Origin: Firmicutes bacterium AF25-13AC
GTDB taxonomy: Bacteria > Bacillota > Clostridia > Lachnospirales > Lachnospiraceae
Length of the DNA: 64,000 nt
Assembly: GCA_003478935.1 (NCBI GenBank)
Contig: QUFP01000008.1
Location: 58,597-122,596 of the forward strand
Direction of reading: 5' to 3'
Both the position numbers and the translations under genes were made by a program. Below, piece by piece: positions 1-9,049 of this stretch (within the stretch, counting starts at the first letter, position 1; each line of letters begins with the position of its first letter). The notes beneath the pieces are model-generated. The model was not told the origin of the DNA. It made no database searches and was given only the letters and a program-made list of their open reading frames with translations.

Positions 1-219
1 ATCTGTCAGCTATTCAATATAAGGACAACAGACATTGATGATTTACTGATGAATACACTGGGAGCTTTGGTTGGATATTGCTGTTGGAAGGTATTTTCGC
101 TTATATTTCGTAATGCGGGAACAAAGTGTGTGGAAATGAAGAAAAGCGAACCTGTAATCTATATGTTTGGAGGAATTCTGGGCTTGTTTCTTTTGTACAA
201 CTGGAGAGTATTTAACTAG
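1..219 (+). CDS. VanZ-like membrane protein, C-terminal part
   Basis: The reading frame is open from the first base of the window and stops with TAG at 217-219, so only the last 72 residues are seen. The stretch TTDIDDLLMNTLGALVGY matches the conserved DIDDLxxNTLGxxxGY signature of the VanZ-like family. A second hydrophobic segment near the end (MFGGILGLFLLYNW) is a membrane helix. VanZ proteins are small integral membrane proteins; the founding member gives low-level teicoplanin resistance, and most chromosomal homologues have no known role. The start lies outside the window, so gene length cannot be judged. A clear terminator follows at 263-294. Confidence 0.75.
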   Translation: MCQLFNIRTTDIDDLLMNTLGALVGYCCWKVFSLIFRNAGTKCVEMKKSEPVIYMFGGILGLFLLYNWRVFN

Positions 220-262
220 CGAAACCGATTGACAAAAACCATACTTTCGCCATATAATAAAG

Positions 263-294
263 TAAGCTGCCGTTTTCTGCGGCAGCTTATTTTT
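263..294 (+). terminator. Rho-independent terminator after the VanZ-like gene
   Basis: A perfect 10-bp stem (TAAGCTGCCG / CGGCAGCTTA) with a 7-nt loop is followed directly by TTTTT. It lies 44 bases after the VanZ-like stop codon and separates it from trmO. Confidence 0.85.
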
Positions 295-383
295 GGTAGA
301 GATAAAATTGCAGGATAATTGATAGAATACCAGAGTTGTATCATCATGGAGCAATTCGTGGTTATCAGTGAGGAATAAAGTAG

Positions 384-1076
384 ATGGAGATTATTGCAAA
401 AATACAGACCGATTTTCCAACGAAATTCGGAATACCCAGACAGAGCGGACTCGTAGAGTCTTTAAAGGGAGTCATTACATTTGAGCCGAAGTATCGCAAT
501 CCTCAAGGTGTGTACGGATTGGACGGGTACAGCTACATCTGGCTTTTGTGGTCATTTAGTGAGAATCACAGGCAGGGCTGGTCGGCTACCGTAAAGCCAC
601 CGAGACTTGGCGGCAACAAGAGAATGGGAGTTTTTGCAACGAGATCTCCGTTTCGTCCAAACGATATTGGTCTTTCCTGTGTAAAATTAGAGCGAGTTGT
701 CCTCGATGAGAAGAATGGACCGATGCTCTATGTAGCAGGCGTCGATCTTATGGATCAGACACCAATCTACGATATCAAGCCGTATATCCCGTTTACGGAC
801 AGTCACCCAGACGCAAAGGGCGGCTTTTCTGATGCTGTGAAGGATTATGAGCTTGAAGTTTCATTCCCAGCTCATCTTCTGGCACATTTTCCAGAGGAGA
901 AGAGGGAGGCAGTGATCTATGTGTTAAAGCAGGATCCACGCCCAGCCTACCAGCGTGATGAGACAAGACGTTACGGCGTAGACTTCGCTGGATTTGACGT
1001 GCGTTTCCACGTAAAAGGGCAGGTGCTTACCGTGTGCGAGTTAGAGGAGCGCGCAAGCGGTATGATTTTTCGCTGA
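384..1076 (+). CDS. trmO: tRNA (N6-threonylcarbamoyladenosine(37)-N6)-methyltransferase TrmO
   Basis: A 230-aa protein of the TsaA/YaeB (TrmO) family. These enzymes use S-adenosylmethionine to add an N6-methyl group to the t6A base at position 37 of certain tRNAs. The family core is visible: the N-terminal IxTDFPTKFGIPRQ segment, LLWSFSEN, PRLGGNKRMGVFATRSP followed by FRPNDIGLS, and the late DPRPAYQ motif around residues 193-199. Length is normal for the family. It begins 89 bases after the upstream terminator and is followed closely by the SEC-C gene on the same strand. The protein is cytosolic and no oddities are seen. Identification rests on motif recognition and is strong. Confidence 0.92.
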   Translation: MEIIAKIQTDFPTKFGIPRQSGLVESLKGVITFEPKYRNPQGVYGLDGYSYIWLLWSFSENHRQGWSATVKPPRLGGNKRMGVFATRSPFRPNDIGLSCVKLERVVLDEKNGPMLYVAGVDLMDQTPIYDIKPYIPFTDSHPDAKGGFSDAVKDYELEVSFPAHLLAHFPEEKREAVIYVLKQDPRPAYQRDETRRYGVDFAGFDVRFHVKGQVLTVCELEERASGMIFR

Positions 1077-1113
1077 GCGACAAAAGTAAAAAATCGAATG
1101 GAGTTAAAGTATT

Positions 1114-2271
1114 ATGAAGAACCAGAGTGAAAACAAGGTATATACATTGGCAGAGGTGCTTGGAAAGCACACCATTGCAGAGTTAAAGCAGATGACACAG
1201 GTACTTGAGGTAAAAGTATTATCCAAGGCGAAGAAGCAGGAAATTATCGATGCTTTGTCTGCAAAGCTGTTAGATAAGGAGCTTCTTACTGCATGGCTTC
1301 TTGCAGCAGGAAAGCAGGAGATTGAGGAATTAGAGCTTGCAATGGCAGAAGACGTTGTCATTGCAGAGGAGTCTGGCCGCTTCTACTATTGGAGAAATCT
1401 TCCAGTTGTATTTGTAACAGGTGATGGTGTTGTTGTAGTACCATCTGAAACTGCTGCAGTATATAATGAGATTAAATCAGATAGTGAGTATGCAGCAAAG
1501 AGAGCACGCATTGATGTGATGGATGAGTATCTGATGTCATGTGTAAACCTGTATCGTGCAATTGATATCACAACATTCTTGTCTATCTTAAATGGTCAGA
1601 CAGGAATGAATGCAAAAAGACCAGAGCTTGAGAGCTGGTTAAAGGATCGTGAAGCAGTTCGCGGACAGCAGATGTACTTTTTTGAGGGCGGATATATTTT
1701 AAGCGAGGAGTATCGCACAAAGAAGGAAGGTGAGGTTGTTGATTATCATCAGCTTTTAGAGCGTCAGGGTGCAATGAGCTATTACATTCCGGCAAAGAGC
1801 GAACTGCTTCGCTATGCAGATCCGTACTATGTAGAAAAGACACCATCTTACGCTGCATTCTGCCGTTTCATTCAGGTTCGTCTTGGCCGTCCGGAAAACG
1901 AGGCAGCAGTGATCGGTTCTCATATCCAATTAATCATGCGCCATGGTGCAATGCCAAAAGACATCTTTGCTGAGATGGAGCGCTTTGGACTGACAGAGGA
2001 AAATGAGGAGCTGATGAGCGATTTCATCACAGTTATGATGGATATGTATAATAATACAAGAATGCCAGAGACAAGAGGCTTTACAACCGTAGAGGCACAG
2101 AAGGCAGATCCATCACGTCAGAAGAAGATTGCAAACGCTTCAGAGATTGTAACTTCTTCTATGCCAATCGTAAAAAACCGCATCGGCGGAAAGAAGATCT
2201 ATCCAAATGATCTTTGTCCGTGCGGAAGCGGCAAGAAATATAAGAAGTGCTGCGGAAGAGTAAATAAATAA
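1114..2271 (+). CDS. SEC-C metal-binding domain protein with Rho-N/SAP-like N-terminus
   Basis: 385 aa. The last 17 residues form a SEC-C motif (CPCGSGKKYKKCCG), the zinc-binding tail also found in SecA. The first ~45 residues (LAEVLGKHTIAELKQMTQVL onward) resemble the short helical Rho-N/SAP-like fold often joined to regulators or nucleic-acid-binding proteins. The middle ~300 residues are mostly helical and I do not recognise them. No signal peptide or membrane segment is present, so the protein is probably cytosolic. It sits 37 bases after trmO and 38 before the dipeptidase on the same strand, so shared transcription is likely. Function is unknown: the SEC-C tail suggests metal and protein or ribosome contact, but that is family knowledge. 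Confidence 0.7.
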   Translation: MKNQSENKVYTLAEVLGKHTIAELKQMTQVLEVKVLSKAKKQEIIDALSAKLLDKELLTAWLLAAGKQEIEELELAMAEDVVIAEESGRFYYWRNLPVVFVTGDGVVVVPSETAAVYNEIKSDSEYAAKRARIDVMDEYLMSCVNLYRAIDITTFLSILNGQTGMNAKRPELESWLKDREAVRGQQMYFFEGGYILSEEYRTKKEGEVVDYHQLLERQGAMSYYIPAKSELLRYADPYYVEKTPSYAAFCRFIQVRLGRPENEAAVIGSHIQLIMRHGAMPKDIFAEMERFGLTEENEELMSDFITVMMDMYNNTRMPETRGFTTVEAQKADPSRQKKIANASEIVTSSMPIVKNRIGGKKIYPNDLCPCGSGKKYKKCCGRVNK

Positions 2272-2309
2272 TTAACTACCGGGCAACATAAAAGAAAGGC
2301 AGGTTTAAT

Positions 2310-3341
2310 ATGAGCTTACATTACCAATATGCGGATATGCATTGTGACACATTGCTTCACGGCTTGGGAAAAGGCGTAAATGACATATATGACATGCCAG
2401 ATGCCATGCTGGACATCAAAAGAATGGCAGAGGCAAATGTGCTGTGCCAGTTCTTTGCTGTATTTTTTCCACCACGTCCAGAAATGCTCACACCACAGGA
2501 GCGCGAAAAACGATTAAAGGCGGGTCGTCCAGAGATGCCGCCGGATGAGGAATTGTTTTCAAAGGCTGTCAGTCTGATGAAGGATTCCTTTGCGGCTCAC
2601 AAGGATGTTATTCGTCAGGCATATTGTTTTGACGACGTGATGAAAAATAAGGAGCAGGGCCTGATCTCTGGTGTGCTTACAGTTGAGGATGGCCGTATGG
2701 TAAACGGCAGCTTTGACCGTCTTGAACAGTTGGCAAAGACTGGTGTACGCGCAATTGCGCTTACATGGAACTTTGAAAACTGCTTTGGTGCGCCAAATTC
2801 GCGTGATCCAAAGATTATGTCTAAGGGTCTTAGCGCATTTGGTAAGGAAGCCATAGAAGCCATGAATGAACTTGGCATTTTGGTAGATGTATCTCATCTG
2901 TCAGACGGAGGCTTTTATGATGTCGCAAAGATTTCAAAAAAGCCATTTGTTGCAACTCATTCAGACTGCCGCGCACTTGCAGCGCATCCAAGAAATTTGA
3001 CGGATGATATGATCCGTCTGCTTGCCCAAAAAGGCGGAGTTTCAGGAATTAATTTTGCACCGGCATTTCTGGATGATACGCAGGGAAACAATACAAGCCG
3101 CATAAGCGATATGGTGCGTCATGTAAAACACTTTATCGAAATTGGCGGAGAGGACTGCGTTGGCATTGGCACCGATTTCGATGGTATCGGGGGAAATCTC
3201 GAGGTCGGAGAGCCAGGACAGCTTGCACTTTTATTTGAAGCGCTTGAAAAAGCAGGAATCACACCGCGCCAGATTGACAAGATTGCATCAGGCAACGTGC
3301 TTCGCGTAATGAAAGAAACGATGCGCCCAAGATTTGAGTAA
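2310..3341 (+). CDS. Membrane dipeptidase family (M19) zinc peptidase
   Basis: 343 aa, typical length for renal-dipeptidase-like (M19) enzymes, which hydrolyse dipeptides with a two-zinc centre. Visible metal ligands are HCD at residues 11-13 (MHCDT), Glu in LTVEDG near 125, and His in VDVSHLS and ATHSDCRALAAHPRN. GIGTDFDGIGG near 290 is also conserved. There is no signal peptide, so unlike the mammalian enzyme it should be cytosolic. The RBS AAAGAAAGGCAGG precedes the ATG. It lies between a SEC-C protein and a PatB-like lyase, which fits amino-acid and peptide breakdown. It is not a VanX-type D-Ala-D-Ala dipeptidase. Confidence 0.88.
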   Translation: MSLHYQYADMHCDTLLHGLGKGVNDIYDMPDAMLDIKRMAEANVLCQFFAVFFPPRPEMLTPQEREKRLKAGRPEMPPDEELFSKAVSLMKDSFAAHKDVIRQAYCFDDVMKNKEQGLISGVLTVEDGRMVNGSFDRLEQLAKTGVRAIALTWNFENCFGAPNSRDPKIMSKGLSAFGKEAIEAMNELGILVDVSHLSDGGFYDVAKISKKPFVATHSDCRALAAHPRNLTDDMIRLLAQKGGVSGINFAPAFLDDTQGNNTSRISDMVRHVKHFIEIGGEDCVGIGTDFDGIGGNLEVGEPGQLALLFEALEKAGITPRQIDKIASGNVLRVMKETMRPRFE

Positions 3342-3442
3342 GCTGTAGGCAAAAAACATGAGGGGCTTTTGAGTAAAAAAGCAGGGAATGTGCAAATTGG
3401 GATTATTTGAGGAAAAAAGAGAAAGAATGGAGAGACAAAAAG

Positions 3443-4654
3443 ATGAGCATGAAGTATGATTTTACAACAATTTTAAACCGCGAAGGAACAGGAGCAATTG
3501 CAGTCAGCAAGATTCCTTTTGACAATGCTACAATTAAAGAAGGTTTTTCTAAGATTCCGATGTGGGTTGCAGATATGAATTATGCAACAGCACCGAGCGT
3601 TATTGAGGCAATACAGAATCGTCTGGCACATCCGGTTTTCGGCTATTTTGATATCAAGGATGCTTATAGTGAATCTATTATAGAGTGGCAGAAAACTAGA
3701 AATGGTGTAACAGATATTCCAAAGGAAGCTATTGACTATGAAAATGGTGTGCTTGGCGGTGTGTCTTCTGTATTGCAGGCATTTACAGCACCAGGTGAGG
3801 CAATTCTTCTTCATTCACCAGCATACATTGGATTTATCGGAACCATAACTAACATGGGACGAAAGATCGTTTACAGTCCATTAAAGAAGGACGAGCAGGG
3901 TGTATGGCGCATGGATTATGAGGATATGGATAAGAAGCTTAAGGAAAATCATATTCATCTGGCAATCTTTTGCACTCCTCACAACCCGTGTGGCCGTGTA
4001 TGGGAGCGTGAAGAGATTGAGAAGGCAATGGAAGTTTATGAAAAGAATAAGTGTCTTGTCATTTCAGATGAGATCTGGTCTGATCTGACCTTAGAGGGTC
4101 ATAAGCATATCCCGACACAAAGCGTGAATGAGTATGCTCATGAACATACCTTTGCTTTCTACGCGCCGTCAAAGACATTTAATCTGGCAGGTCTTGTAGG
4201 ATCCTACCACATTGTATATAATAGCTATCTGCGTGACCGTTTGATGGAAGCAGAAAAGTGCAGTCATTACAATAGTGCAAATGTTCTTTCTATCAGTGCA
4301 CTGATGGGTGCTTATACAAAGGAAGGTGCTGAGTGGGTTGATGAACTTCGCGAAGTTCTGACACAAAACGTTGATTATGCATATACATATATCACAACAC
4401 ATTTTGAGGGTGTTTCTGTGGCAAAGGCACAGGGAACCTACATGCTATATTTGGACTGCAGCGGCTGGCTTAAGGAACATCCTGAGATGACTATGGATGA
4501 TCTGATCCGTGCCGGAATTGCAGTTGGCGTTGTATGGCAGGACGGAAGACCGTTTATGAATCCAAATACGATCCGTATGAATCTTGCAGTTCCGCATGCG
4601 TTAGTAAAGGAAGCAATGGATCGTCTGGATAAATATGTATTTAACGCAAAGTAA
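3443..4654 (+). CDS. PatB/MalY-type PLP enzyme (cystathionine beta-lyase or aminotransferase)
   Basis: 403 aa with fold-type I PLP-enzyme features: MWVADMNYATAPSV near the N-terminus (the PatB/MalY hallmark), FCTPHNPCGRVW, ISDEIWSDL, and the PLP lysine in YAPSKTFNLAGL. PatB/MalY proteins are C-S lyases that split cystathionine or cysteine conjugates; some act as aminotransferases, so the substrate is uncertain. I chose ATG 3443 because GGAGAG at 3429-3434 gives 8-base spacing; an in-frame ATG at 3407 lacks such a site. A second, more distant paralogue lies at 28891. The gene appears monocistronic or weakly coupled to the helicase downstream. Confidence 0.85.
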   Translation: MSMKYDFTTILNREGTGAIAVSKIPFDNATIKEGFSKIPMWVADMNYATAPSVIEAIQNRLAHPVFGYFDIKDAYSESIIEWQKTRNGVTDIPKEAIDYENGVLGGVSSVLQAFTAPGEAILLHSPAYIGFIGTITNMGRKIVYSPLKKDEQGVWRMDYEDMDKKLKENHIHLAIFCTPHNPCGRVWEREEIEKAMEVYEKNKCLVISDEIWSDLTLEGHKHIPTQSVNEYAHEHTFAFYAPSKTFNLAGLVGSYHIVYNSYLRDRLMEAEKCSHYNSANVLSISALMGAYTKEGAEWVDELREVLTQNVDYAYTYITTHFEGVSVAKAQGTYMLYLDCSGWLKEHPEMTMDDLIRAGIAVGVVWQDGRPFMNPNTIRMNLAVPHALVKEAMDRLDKYVFNAK

Positions 4655-4709
4655 GATATTTTAATTAGAGAGGATTAGCTGTCAAGAGGCAGCAAAAAAG
4701 GTTATTAGA

Positions 4710-6380
4710 ATGGAAGCAATTCGATACGAGAATTCTGAAATTGATGAGAGGATTATCCGCGCCGTAACAGAGATCGGATATGAGGAGATGACACCAATTC
4801 AGCAGTCTGCTATTCCGGCACTGCTTGAAGGACGTGACATCATTGGACAGGCACAGACCGGAACTGGAAAAACAGCGGCATTTGGTATTCCGCTTGTTCA
4901 GATGATCGACCCGGAAGATGAGCGCGTGCAGGCAATCGTGCTTTGCCCGACCAGAGAACTGGCCATCCAGGCAGCAGATGAGCTGCGCCGCTACGCAAAA
5001 TATCTGCCGGGTGTAAAAGTGCTTCCGGTGTACGGAGGACAGGATATTGAAAAACAGATCCGTTCTCTTCGCGGAAAGGTGTCAATTGTTGTTGGAACAC
5101 CGGGAAGAGTTATGGATCATATGAGAAGACATACGTTAAAGCTTGAGGGCATCCGCATGGTTGTGCTGGATGAAGCTGACGAGATGTTAAATATGGGCTT
5201 TGTAGAGGATATTGAGACTATCCTTGCAGGTGTACCAGAGAATCATCAGACGGCATTGTTTTCAGCAACAATGCCGGATGAGATTCTTCGTATCACTGGC
5301 CGTTACCAGAAGGATGCACAGATGATTCAGATCGAGAGAAAGGAACTGACTATTCCGCTTGTCAAGCAGTACTATTATGAGGTACAAAGACAGAACAAGG
5401 AAGAGGTAGTATGCCGTTTGCTTGATTATTACAATCCAAAGCGTTCTTTGATTTTCTGCAACACAAAGCATATGGCAGATGTGCTTTGCGAGAACTTAAA
5501 GGGAAGAGGCTATTTTGCTGATGCACTTCATGGTGATTTGAGCCAGATGATGCGCGATAAGGTTATGAACAGCTTTAGAAATGGCACGACAGAAATTCTT
5601 ATTGCAACAGATGTTGCAGCAAGAGGTCTCGATGTGGATGATGTTGAAGCTGTATTTAACTTTGATATTCCGCAGGATGTAGAGTATTATGTTCATCGTA
5701 TTGGACGTACAGGACGTGCAGGAAGAAAGGGACGTTCCTTCACTCTTGTTGTCGGAAGAGAGATCTACCGTATCCGAGATATTGAGCGTATCTGCAATAC
5801 ACAGATCAAGCCTAGAATGGTTCCGTCTGTTGCAGATATCACACAGGCAAAGGCAAGCCAGATCTTTGATCAGGTTATGGAAGTGATTTCTAATAATGAT
5901 CTGTCATCACTTCAAAAGAAGGTAGAGGACAAGATTGAAGAGGAGAATATCACGGCAATGGAGCTTTGTGCAGGTTTCTTAAAGCTTCATCTTGGAGATG
6001 ACATGGAAGAAATTCCAGCAGAAAATTATATCGAAGAGATGAGAAAGAAGCGTGCTGAGAGAAAGGGCGGAAGAAGCGGCAGAAGAGACGACAGACGCGG
6101 TGATGATGACAGGCGCGAAGGCAAAGGCCGCCGCCGCAGACAAACTGACGAAGACGTTCTTGATATGATGCGTGAACACCGTCCAGGAAAGCGCAAGTCT
6201 GACAAGGCATTTGATAAAAAGTCTGATAAAAAATCGGATAAGAAATTTGAAAAAAAGGGAAGTGACAGAAAAAGATCAGACAAGTCTGAGAAGAAATCAA
6301 AGGGCTTGTTTGGAAAGGAGCGCACTTTCAAAAAGAACGATATTGATAAGAAGACAGGAAAGGCAAAGAAATGGAAGTAA
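4710..6380 (+). CDS. DEAD-box ATP-dependent RNA helicase
   Basis: 556 aa. All core helicase motifs are visible: Q motif MTPIQQSAIP (27-36), AQTGTGKT (48-55), PTRELA, TPGRVMDH, the DEAD box, SAT, ATDVAARGLDV and HRIGRTGRAGRKG. The C-terminal ~120 residues are a highly charged Arg/Lys/Asp/Ser tail with repeated KKSDKKSDKK units, typical of RNA-binding extensions in CshA/DeaD-like helicases that act in ribosome assembly and mRNA turnover. A DbpA-type structured RNA-binding domain is not obvious. The last 10 bases overlap the start of the MATE gene, so the two are probably co-transcribed. Which named subgroup (CshA, CshB, DeaD) cannot be settled by eye. Confidence 0.93.
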   Translation: MEAIRYENSEIDERIIRAVTEIGYEEMTPIQQSAIPALLEGRDIIGQAQTGTGKTAAFGIPLVQMIDPEDERVQAIVLCPTRELAIQAADELRRYAKYLPGVKVLPVYGGQDIEKQIRSLRGKVSIVVGTPGRVMDHMRRHTLKLEGIRMVVLDEADEMLNMGFVEDIETILAGVPENHQTALFSATMPDEILRITGRYQKDAQMIQIERKELTIPLVKQYYYEVQRQNKEEVVCRLLDYYNPKRSLIFCNTKHMADVLCENLKGRGYFADALHGDLSQMMRDKVMNSFRNGTTEILIATDVAARGLDVDDVEAVFNFDIPQDVEYYVHRIGRTGRAGRKGRSFTLVVGREIYRIRDIERICNTQIKPRMVPSVADITQAKASQIFDQVMEVISNNDLSSLQKKVEDKIEEENITAMELCAGFLKLHLGDDMEEIPAENYIEEMRKKRAERKGGRSGRRDDRRGDDDRREGKGRRRRQTDEDVLDMMREHRPGKRKSDKAFDKKSDKKSDKKFEKKGSDRKRSDKSEKKSKGLFGKERTFKKNDIDKKTGKAKKWK

Positions 6381-7741
6381 GACAAAATCCACTTGGTAGT
6401 GCGCCGCTTGGCAAACTGCTTGTGAAATTTGCTGTTCCGTCGATCATCAGTATGCTGGTATCAGCACTGTATAACATCGTAGACCAGATCTTTATCGGTC
6501 AGGGCGTTGGCATGTATGGAAATGCGGCAACAAATGTTGCATTTCCGCTGACAACACTTGCCACAGCTGTCGGTCTGATGCTTGGAATCGGTGGAGCATC
6601 TAATTTTAATCTTGAAATGGGACGAAAGCATGAGGAGAATGCGAAAAAAATCGCAGGAACCGCGTTTGGAAGTCTGGTAATTGCCGGTGTGATCATTTGT
6701 ATTGTGGCAAGAATTTTTCTTCGTCCGCTGATCACGGTGTTTGGTGCGACAGAGTATGTTATGGATTATGCAATGACATACGTAGGAATTACATCGCTTG
6801 GAATGCCGTTCTTTGTATTGACAACAGGCGGAACTCATCTGATTCGTGCCGACGGAAAGCCAACGTATTCTATGCTGTCCGCACTGGCAGGTGCAGTCAT
6901 CAACACGATTCTTGACCCACTGTTCATTTTTGTATTCAAGTGGGGCATCGCAGGTGCAGCATGGGCTACTATTATTGGACAGTTTTTCTCAGCAATGTTA
7001 GTGCTTGGTTATCTGCCAAAATTCCATACAGTAAAGCTTTCGCTGCAGGATTTTATGCCAAAGCCGCGTTTCCTTAAGATGGTTATGGCACTTGGTGCAG
7101 CTGCCTGCTTTAATCAGCTGGCAATCTTTGTGACGCAGATTGTTATGAACAACGTGCTTCGTTACTACGGTGCGCTGTCTATCTACGGAAGTGATATTCC
7201 GCTTGCAGTAGTTGGCGTCGGCTCTAAGGTAAACATGGTGTTCTTGTCAATCGTCATAGGTATTTCACAGGGTGCACAGCCAATCATTGGATTTAACTAC
7301 GGTGCAGCTCAGTACAGCCGTGTAAAGAAAACGTATCGTTTGGCAGCAACAGTGGCAACCATAATTGCCGTCATTGCGTTTGCAGGATTTCAGATATTTC
7401 CGCGTCAGATTACGGCGCTGTTTGGAAGCGGTGATGAGCTGTATGAGCAATTTGCAGTATCATACTTCCGCATTTTCATGTTCTGTACGTTCTTAAATGG
7501 TATTCAGCCGCTGACAGCAAACTTCTTCACTTCAATCGGAAAGGCACCGATGGGAATTTTCATTTCCATGACAAGACAGATCATCTTCTTGATCCCACTT
7601 GTACTGTTATTGCCGCTTGCATTTGGAATCGAAGGTGTCATGTTTGCTGGCCCGATCTCGGATGGTGTTGCAGGTGTGCTTGCTATCATACTTGTGCTTA
7701 GGCAATTTAAGAAAATGCCGGCAGAAGGACAGGCAAATTAA
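6371..7741 (+). CDS. MATE family multidrug/metabolite exporter (1)
   Basis: 456 aa with about 12 hydrophobic helices in two repeats, as expected for MATE transporters, which export cationic drugs or metabolites using a Na+ or H+ gradient. The start PLGKLLVKFAVPSIISMLVSALYNIVDQIFIGQG is a classic MATE N-terminus, and the second half repeats it (GISQGAQPIIGFNYGA). It overlaps the helicase gene by 10 bases and ends at a strong terminator (7760-7805). It is one of three MATE genes in the window (see 15280-16610 and 37165-38538). Substrate unknown. Confidence 0.93.
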   Translation: MEVRQNPLGSAPLGKLLVKFAVPSIISMLVSALYNIVDQIFIGQGVGMYGNAATNVAFPLTTLATAVGLMLGIGGASNFNLEMGRKHEENAKKIAGTAFGSLVIAGVIICIVARIFLRPLITVFGATEYVMDYAMTYVGITSLGMPFFVLTTGGTHLIRADGKPTYSMLSALAGAVINTILDPLFIFVFKWGIAGAAWATIIGQFFSAMLVLGYLPKFHTVKLSLQDFMPKPRFLKMVMALGAAACFNQLAIFVTQIVMNNVLRYYGALSIYGSDIPLAVVGVGSKVNMVFLSIVIGISQGAQPIIGFNYGAAQYSRVKKTYRLAATVATIIAVIAFAGFQIFPRQITALFGSGDELYEQFAVSYFRIFMFCTFLNGIQPLTANFFTSIGKAPMGIFISMTRQIIFLIPLVLLLPLAFGIEGVMFAGPISDGVAGVLAIILVLRQFKKMPAEGQAN

Positions 7742-7759
7742 AAGATTATTATACAACAA

Positions 7760-7805
7760 AATGGGTATCCACAGGAAAATGAAACCTGTGGGTACCCATT
7801 TTTTA
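7760..7805. terminator. Bidirectional terminator between MATE 1 and the YczE-like gene
   Basis: A 16-bp stem (AATGGGTATCCACAGG against CCTGTGGGTACCCATT, one G-U-type mismatch) has a short loop. T-runs flank it on the + strand, and A-runs give U-runs on the opposite transcript. It serves the two convergent genes on either side. Confidence 0.85.
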
Positions 7806-7812
7806 TGACGTT

Positions 7813-8505
7813 TTATTCATCAATCTCGATAACTTTTTGAAGCATAGTTCCGACAAATTCAATGACTGGTCCAAGTACAAAAGCCATGAGTACTGTGACC
7901 ACTCCAAGCTTGCCGCCAAAAATCAATGCAATTATTACGACAAATATGTCGAAGCCCATGCGCACAAAGCGAAATGGAATAGAAGAAGCTTTCTTTTTCA
8001 GTGCGTTCCAGATGATATACGGAACAGCATCATACGGCGCAGTTCCAAGATCAACATCCATATAGAGTGCAGCTGCGAAAATAAAGCAGATCAGCGAAGG
8101 AAACAGTACACAGATGCGCACTGTCATGGAAGTAAAAACGCCATCTGTAACAACACCAGCCGGGAGAACAATTCCCCAAAGCCAAGAGAAAAACTGCAGA
8201 GAGTAACCAACAAGAAACATGTTGGCAAGTGTTCCAAAGCCTAAGTTTCGTCCGCCAAAAATGATAACAAAAATAAGAAGAACAATGTTCATCAATGCCT
8301 GCCAGTCACCAATTGCCATACCAAGCTTATCTGATATTGCCAGATTCATCATTGTACAAGGGTCGGTGCCCATGTCACATAAAACAAGCCAGGACAGGCA
8401 AAACCCCATAAGGATAACAGCGAAAAGCACCAGAAGCAGACGGGGAACGAAATTTTTTCTTCGGTACATGTGAGTAAAAAAGTCTTTTGTAAAAATTGCG
8501 CTCAT
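7813..8505 (-). CDS. YczE/YitT-like integral membrane protein
   Basis: 230 aa with about five hydrophobic helices. LLLVLFAVILMGFCLSWLV and CDMGTDPCTMMNLAIS near the N-terminus, then DLGTAPYDAVPY, are the paired G-T-x-P signatures of the YczE family. In Bacillus subtilis yczE sits beside the surfactin cluster; the biochemical role is unknown. I place the start at 8505, where AAAGGA precedes ATG by 7 bases, and not at the far upstream ATG 8604. A promoter (8565-8592) and a 13-bp palindrome lie just upstream, and the small HTH gene at 8601-8840 sits immediately upstream on the same strand, which suggests local regulation. Confidence 0.8.
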   Translation of the reverse strand: MSAIFTKDFFTHMYRRKNFVPRLLLVLFAVILMGFCLSWLVLCDMGTDPCTMMNLAISDKLGMAIGDWQALMNIVLLIFVIIFGGRNLGFGTLANMFLVGYSLQFFSWLWGIVLPAGVVTDGVFTSMTVRICVLFPSLICFIFAAALYMDVDLGTAPYDAVPYIIWNALKKKASSIPFRFVRMGFDIFVVIIALIFGGKLGVVTVLMAFVLGPVIEFVGTMLQKVIEIDE

Positions 8506-8538
8506 AAAAAAATCCTTTTGTATTGAATAGAGTACCCA

Positions 8539-8592
8539 TCTGTAGTACAGACAAGCCATTTTTAAGTATAGCATAGTCTTACTGATTTGCAA
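8539..8592 (-). promoter_or_regulatory. Promoter and candidate operator of the YczE-like gene
   Basis: On the - strand, TTGCAA (8587-8592) and TATACT (8565-8570) are separated by 16 bases. Immediately downstream lies the perfect 13-bp palindrome TCTGTAGTACAGA (8539-8551), placed where a bound repressor would block elongation. The adjacent HTH protein is the natural candidate ligand; this is inference. Confidence 0.5.
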
Positions 8593-8600
8593 CAAAAAAA

Positions 8601-8840
8601 TCAAACTTTCGGGCAGTGTCCCATAAGAAGTTCATTAATGCAAATATCAAAGTGATGGCTTAAATTATAGAGATTATCAATAGTGGGAACAGAATCACCG
8701 TTCAACCAGTGGTAAATTGTTTGCGGACAGGAAAGTCCTAATATTTTCTGAAGGTCTTTTACAGTCATATCGTGCTGCTTCATCAATGAGCGCAGGTTCT
8801 GACCGATTTCTCTGGAGTCAAATTTTGGAATATCCCGCAT
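8601..8840 (-). CDS. Small XRE-type HTH DNA-binding protein
   Basis: 79 aa. IGQNLRSLMKQHDMTVKDLQ followed by KILGL and the recognition segment PQTIYHWLNGDSVPTIDNLY form a Cro/C1-type helix-turn-helix with the usual W-x-x-G-x-x-x-P signature. The start at 8840 is chosen because GGAG lies about 10 bases upstream; the reading frame extends further upstream, but that part is hydrophobic and not like a real N-terminus. It lies just upstream of the YczE-like gene on the same strand and divergent from the methyltransferase at 9050, so it could control either. It has no ligand-binding domain. Confidence 0.75.
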   Translation of the reverse strand: MRDIPKFDSREIGQNLRSLMKQHDMTVKDLQKILGLSCPQTIYHWLNGDSVPTIDNLYNLSHHFDICINELLMGHCPKV

Positions 8841-8964
8841 TTGTTTTGTCTCCGTTTCTTTTGCTTTCTTGTCGTATTTACAGTAATACCAGAAAAAAGG
8901 CCAAAAAGCAAGAAAAATAGAACGCAGGATTCGACATAAGCTGTACTTTCGATAAATCTGCATC

Positions 8965-8992
8965 TTGCCGTAATGTGGAAAAGCGATATAAT
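8965..8992 (+). promoter_or_regulatory. Promoter of the methyltransferase gene
   Basis: TTGCCG (8965-8970) and TATAAT (8987-8992) are 16 bases apart, 58 bases upstream of the ATG at 9050. Confidence 0.5.
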
Positions 8993-9049
8993 AAATAAAA
9001 GGGGAGAAGGCACAAACAAAACAAAGAAATACAAAAAGAGAGGTGTACC

